The notes under the pieces are model-generated. The model saw nothing but the letters and a program-made list of their open reading frames with translations, searched no databases and was not told the origin of the DNA. From Clostridiales bacterium (GTDB lineage: Bacteria; Bacillota; Clostridia; Lachnospirales; Anaerotignaceae), in assembly GCA_019423725.1 (NCBI GenBank), contig JAHZAW010000018.1, forward strand, positions 1 through 8,118: a DNA stretch of 8,118 nt. Direction: 5' to 3'. Shown here piece by piece: positions 5,729 through 8,118 of the stretch (positions are counted from its first letter, which is position 1; each line of letters begins with the position of its first letter). The position numbers and the translations under genes are program-made.

Positions 5729-6610
5729 TCATTCTGTTTTATTGGTTTCTTCCGTCTGAAGCCTGTTTTTTCTGGTAAAAACGACAAGCAGTATGATGCC
5801 GCCAATGACCATCAAAAAGCTCAGGGCCTGGCTTACTCTGATACCTGTTCCAAAGAGATAAAGGCTGTCAGTCCTCATTCCCTCGATCCACATCCTGCCT
5901 ATTCCATAAAGCACAAGATACCAGGCAAACATACAGTTTTTGAACTTACCGCTCCTTCTCAGCAGAAGAAGTACGATGAAAACTCCGATATTCCATAACG
6001 ATTCATATAAAAAAGTGGGGTGTACCTGTATATACTCCACACCGTTTACTGTAACGGCATTGTTTATTATATTCTGGTTGAGATTACTTTCAGATACCTG
6101 GGAAAGCTGATACCTCATGGCAAAAAGTCCATCGCTGTATCCTCCAAAAGCCTCCCTGTTAAAGAAGTTGCCCCATCTTCCAATGGCCTGTCCCAGGGGA
6201 ACATAGGGGATCATAACATCAGCCATATACCAGAAGCTGAGCTTTCTCCTTTTTACAAAGAATACTCCGAATATAAGGGCAGCAATTATTCCGCCGTAAA
6301 TGGCAAGTCCTCCCTTTCTGAGGTTGAACACGTCCATCAGATTGTTCTTATACAGATCCCAGCTGAATATAACATAGTAAATCCTTGCCCCTATTATACA
6401 AAGCAGCACTCCATACACCATAAAATCAAGGACATTATCGGGATTGCCCCCGATTTTTTTCATATACCTCATGGCAAGTATGGTGCCCAGTATGATGCCG
6501 CACCCTATAAAAATACCATACCAGTATACATCAAGCCCAAATATCGAAAAGGCTGTCCTGCTCAAGTGGTCTATTTCTATCCCGAGATTCGGGAACCATA
6601 TTTCCGGCAT
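5729..6610 (-). CDS. lgt: Prolipoprotein diacylglyceryl transferase Lgt
   Basis: Lgt moves the diacylglyceryl group from phosphatidylglycerol to the lipobox cysteine of prolipoproteins, the first step of lipoprotein maturation in the cytoplasmic membrane. The 293-residue protein is polytopic, with about seven hydrophobic segments. It shows WYG at 30-32, the Lgt signature GQAIGRWGNFFNREAFGG (140-157, R145 corresponding to E. coli R143), HPTFLYESLWN (197-207) and YGIGRMWIEGMRTDS (235-249, R239 corresponding to E. coli R239). The residue matching essential E. coli H103 is a tyrosine here (AIYGG, Y105). B. subtilis Lgt has AIHGG at this place. A short charged tail (about 280-293) ends the protein. 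GGAGG lies 6 nt before the ATG. Its own promoter precedes it and a terminator follows, so lgt is largely separate from the mraZ operon, though read-through from the peptidase genes is possible. Confidence 0.97.
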   Translation of the reverse strand: MPEIWFPNLGIEIDHLSRTAFSIFGLDVYWYGIFIGCGIILGTILAMRYMKKIGGNPDNVLDFMVYGVLLCIIGARIYYVIFSWDLYKNNLMDVFNLRKGGLAIYGGIIAALIFGVFFVKRRKLSFWYMADVMIPYVPLGQAIGRWGNFFNREAFGGYSDGLFAMRYQLSQVSESNLNQNIINNAVTVNGVEYIQVHPTFLYESLWNIGVFIVLLLLRRSGKFKNCMFAWYLVLYGIGRMWIEGMRTDSLYLFGTGIRVSQALSFLMVIGGIILLVVFTRKNRLQTEETNKTE

Positions 6611-6619
6611 AATGCACCT

Positions 6620-6637
6620 CCATAAAAATTCTTATGG
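6620..6637 (-). other. Small hairpin in the lgt leader touching the ribosome binding site
   Basis: CCATAA and TTATGG form a 6-bp inverted repeat with a 6-nt loop on the minus strand. The last two G of the 3' arm are the first bases of the GGAGG ribosome binding site of lgt. The predicted transcription start falls in the 5' arm, so only part of the stem may be transcribed. It is weak, and any role in translation control is speculative. Confidence 0.25.
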
Positions 6638-6640
6638 AAC

Positions 6641-6669
6641 ATTCTAGCACACCCAGACATCTATATCAA
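6641..6669 (-). promoter_or_regulatory. Sigma-A-type promoter of lgt with an extended -10
   Basis: On the minus strand, TTGATA (6669-6664) and TAGAAT (6646-6641) are spaced by 17 bases, and TGC directly before the -10 box gives an extended -10 element. Predicted transcription start is near 6634, about 24 nt upstream of the lgt ATG. Confidence 0.78.
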
Positions 6670-6712
6670 GGAAAACCGCCTTTTCCATCAACATACAGCC
6701 ATTAAAAATAAA

Positions 6713-7945
6713 TTAATTTTTCTGCTTTACGGTACATCTTCCGCTTTTAAGGCCTATTTTGTCAAGCACATTTTCACATTCGGAAATGACAAGATGGGAT
6801 ATGCTCTCCGCAGTCTCCGCAAGGCTGTTTTCATCATAAGCAGCCTGTATGTTAAGGGCAGTCTCACAGTCATCCACCAGTCTTATGAAAGTCCCCAAAA
6901 GTCTTTTCTTTTCCCTCTCAAATGTTCTTCCATCCATTCCGGCATTCCTGAATTTTATAAATCCGCCGTTTATAATATCCATTGCCCTTTGTCCGTCAGA
7001 CGCCTTACCGCTTACGGCAATATAGCCCTGGCCGTTATATTCATAGGCATCAACAGCGGGAGGGTCAAACATTATTCCTTCCGAAACAAGACTGCTAAAT
7101 ATTTCTGAAGACTCCCCAAAGGCTGCCTCTCCAATGATCTTCAAGAGCATATTTGTTTTTGATTTTGAGAAAAACTTTTCTACAGGATATGCAATACAGA
7201 ACATCTGTATATTGGTATCAGCCTCTTTAAAAGTCTCACCGCCGGCACATGCAGTATTTATCTTATATTTTTTTGCGCTCTGCCTGTCGGTGCCGTAAAA
7301 TATTTTTTCTGTCTCAGCCATTATTTCATCCGCCACCACATCGCCGGCACATATGACCTTCATATTTTTAGGTACATAAAAGGCATCATGACATAAATAA
7401 AGAGTGTCTGCGTCTATTTTTTCTATGCTTTCCCTTGTTCCCGCTATTTCGCAGGCTAGAGGGCTTGATGGATACAGCTTGTCCAATGCTCCGAAAAACG
7501 CCTTCCTGTCCGGATAGTCTGAATACATATCTATCTCACTGCCAATTATGCTCTTTTCACTATCTACTTCCCTAAATCCTATGGTTTCCACAAAATTTAG
7601 CAGCAGCCTGAAACATTCCATAAAATTTGAAGCAGTTTTGAAATAATATACCGTTTTTTCCATATCGGTAAATGCGTTTACCTCGGCACCAAGCTCAGCG
7701 AACTTTTCACTGATATCGCCCTCAGGGCGGTCAAACATCTTGTGCTCCAGAAAGTGAGCTGATCCCATTGGAACATCATAACTTTCTCCATCAAAGAAAA
7801 ATGACAGGTCAGCCGCTCCAAAGCCCACAGCCACAGCTCCTGCCTTTATGTTCCTGTCCTTTGGCAGTATGAACACATCGGCTCCGCATCTAAGTTTGTG
7901 GTGGATGGTTTCACACCCAGATGGGCAGTTAAGCCTCACGTCCAT
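6713..7945 (-). CDS. M16-family zinc metallopeptidase, YmfH-like
   Basis: The 410-residue product (from the ATG at 7945) is an M16 (pitrilysin/insulinase family) peptidase subunit without a signal peptide, so probably cytoplasmic. The inverted zinc motif HFLEH is at 64-68 (H64 and H68 zinc ligands, E67 the catalytic base). The third ligand is likely E137 in GSEIDMYSDYPD, a typical distance downstream. Length and the HFLEHKMF context fit B. subtilis YmfH, and the gene partner fits the ymfF-ymfH pair. The substrate is not known. The C-terminal half (about 210-410) is the diverged second M16 domain. An upstream in-frame GTG at 7954 exists, but GGAGG (7958-7954) overlaps it and sits 8 nt before the ATG, so the ATG is chosen. 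It overlaps the preceding gene by 17 nt. No clear terminator follows before lgt. Confidence 0.88.
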   Translation of the reverse strand: MDVRLNCPSGCETIHHKLRCGADVFILPKDRNIKAGAVAVGFGAADLSFFFDGESYDVPMGSAHFLEHKMFDRPEGDISEKFAELGAEVNAFTDMEKTVYYFKTASNFMECFRLLLNFVETIGFREVDSEKSIIGSEIDMYSDYPDRKAFFGALDKLYPSSPLACEIAGTRESIEKIDADTLYLCHDAFYVPKNMKVICAGDVVADEIMAETEKIFYGTDRQSAKKYKINTACAGGETFKEADTNIQMFCIAYPVEKFFSKSKTNMLLKIIGEAAFGESSEIFSSLVSEGIMFDPPAVDAYEYNGQGYIAVSGKASDGQRAMDIINGGFIKFRNAGMDGRTFEREKKRLLGTFIRLVDDCETALNIQAAYDENSLAETAESISHLVISECENVLDKIGLKSGRCTVKQKN

Positions 7946-8118
7946 CTTTAACACCTCCGTTTTTTTCAGCCGCTACTATAAATACTCCCTTTTTCTTTAA
8001 GCCTGCAGCGGCTTTCTTCACATCAGCCAGGGTGATGGAATCAATCATTTCCTCAGCGTTTTCATCCTCAGTTATTCCAAGGAGCATTTCATTCATACAC
8101 TTGTTTACAGCTCCGCTT
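7929..8118 (-). CDS. C-terminal end of an M16-family peptidase, YmfF-like (partial)
   Basis: An open frame enters from the right edge and ends at the TAA at 7931-7929, leaving 62 residues. It reads from SGAVNKCMNEMLLG, through SITLADVKKAAAGL, to a Lys-rich end (KNGGVKDGREA). The ITLADVKKAA segment is typical of the last helix of M16 peptidase domains. Together with the following YmfH-like gene this suggests the YmfF-like partner subunit. The end of the gene overlaps the start of the next by 17 nt in a different frame and contains its ribosome binding site, which points to translational coupling. No catalytic motif is visible, since that part is outside the window. The exact family is inferred from context. 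Confidence 0.75.
   Translation of the reverse strand, partial: SGAVNKCMNEMLLGITEDENAEEMIDSITLADVKKAAAGLKKKGVFIVAAEKNGGVKDGREA
7954..7958 (-). promoter_or_regulatory. Ribosome binding site that decides the start of the second M16 gene
   Basis: GGAGG on the minus strand lies inside the end of the upstream peptidase gene, 8 nt before the ATG at 7945-7943. It overlaps the alternative in-frame GTG at 7954-7952, which therefore cannot use it. Confidence 0.75.

Noticed and set aside
6437..6460. Terminator-like plus-strand hairpin (ATCGGG with CCCGAT, then a T-run) inside lgt
   Set aside because: No plus-strand gene exists to end here, and the sequence is explained by lgt codons for KKIGGNPD.
6020..6625. 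Long plus-strand open frame (201 codons) opposite lgt
   Set aside because: It is fully antisense to a clear lgt, has no recognisable domain and no supporting promoter or ribosome binding site. It is a shadow of the lgt codon pattern.
6670..6686. Inverted repeat GGAAAA/TTTTCC between the M16 gene and lgt, considered as a terminator or operator
   Set aside because: The stem is six mostly A-T pairs and no U-run follows on the minus strand. It may matter as a site next to the lgt -35 box, but the evidence is too thin.

Overview
The window looks like a chromosomal division-and-cell-wall (dcw) locus from a low-to-moderate GC Firmicute, most likely a clostridium of the Lachnospiraceae type. This rests on gene order and protein character (paired M16 peptidases, lgt, mraZ, rsmH, a large FtsL, then two class B penicillin-binding proteins), on AGGAGG-type ribosome binding sites and on short U-rich intrinsic terminators. 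It is inference, since no 16S or taxon marker is present. Every gene I can support is on the minus strand, so transcription runs from high to low coordinates.

In transcription order: (1) 8118-6713 holds the tail of one M16-family peptidase gene and a complete second one with a 17-nt overlap, resembling the B. subtilis ymfF-ymfH pair. (2) lgt (6610-5729) has its own sigma-A-type promoter (6641-6669) and ends at a strong terminator (5674-5703). (3) The division operon starts from a near-consensus promoter (5620-5648). Directly downstream of its -10 are tandem 10-bp direct repeats (5581-5620) that look like MraZ boxes. The operon runs mraZ, rsmH, ftsL-like and a PASTA-containing class B PBP, with gaps of only 15-23 nt, and ends at a terminator (1081-1106). 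(4) A 211-residue membrane protein of unknown function (1040-405) follows, with a perfect 16-bp palindrome upstream and its own terminator (371-399). (5) The first 93 codons of a second class B PBP run off the left edge.

The known genes form one theme. Lgt makes lipoproteins, MraZ autoregulates the cluster, RsmH methylates 16S rRNA, FtsL is a divisome scaffold, and the two PBPs are septal or sporulation-type transpeptidases (compare pbpB and spoVD in the B. subtilis cluster). The unusual element is the separately controlled unknown membrane gene placed between the two PBPs. A strong hairpin inside the 5' coding part of the first PBP gene is also notable.

I found no RNA gene, CRISPR array, insertion sequence or prophage element, and no clear evidence of a wholly new system. 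No gene-free stretch exceeds 300 bases; the longest is 5527-5728, fully occupied by a terminator, a promoter, an operator and the mraZ leader.
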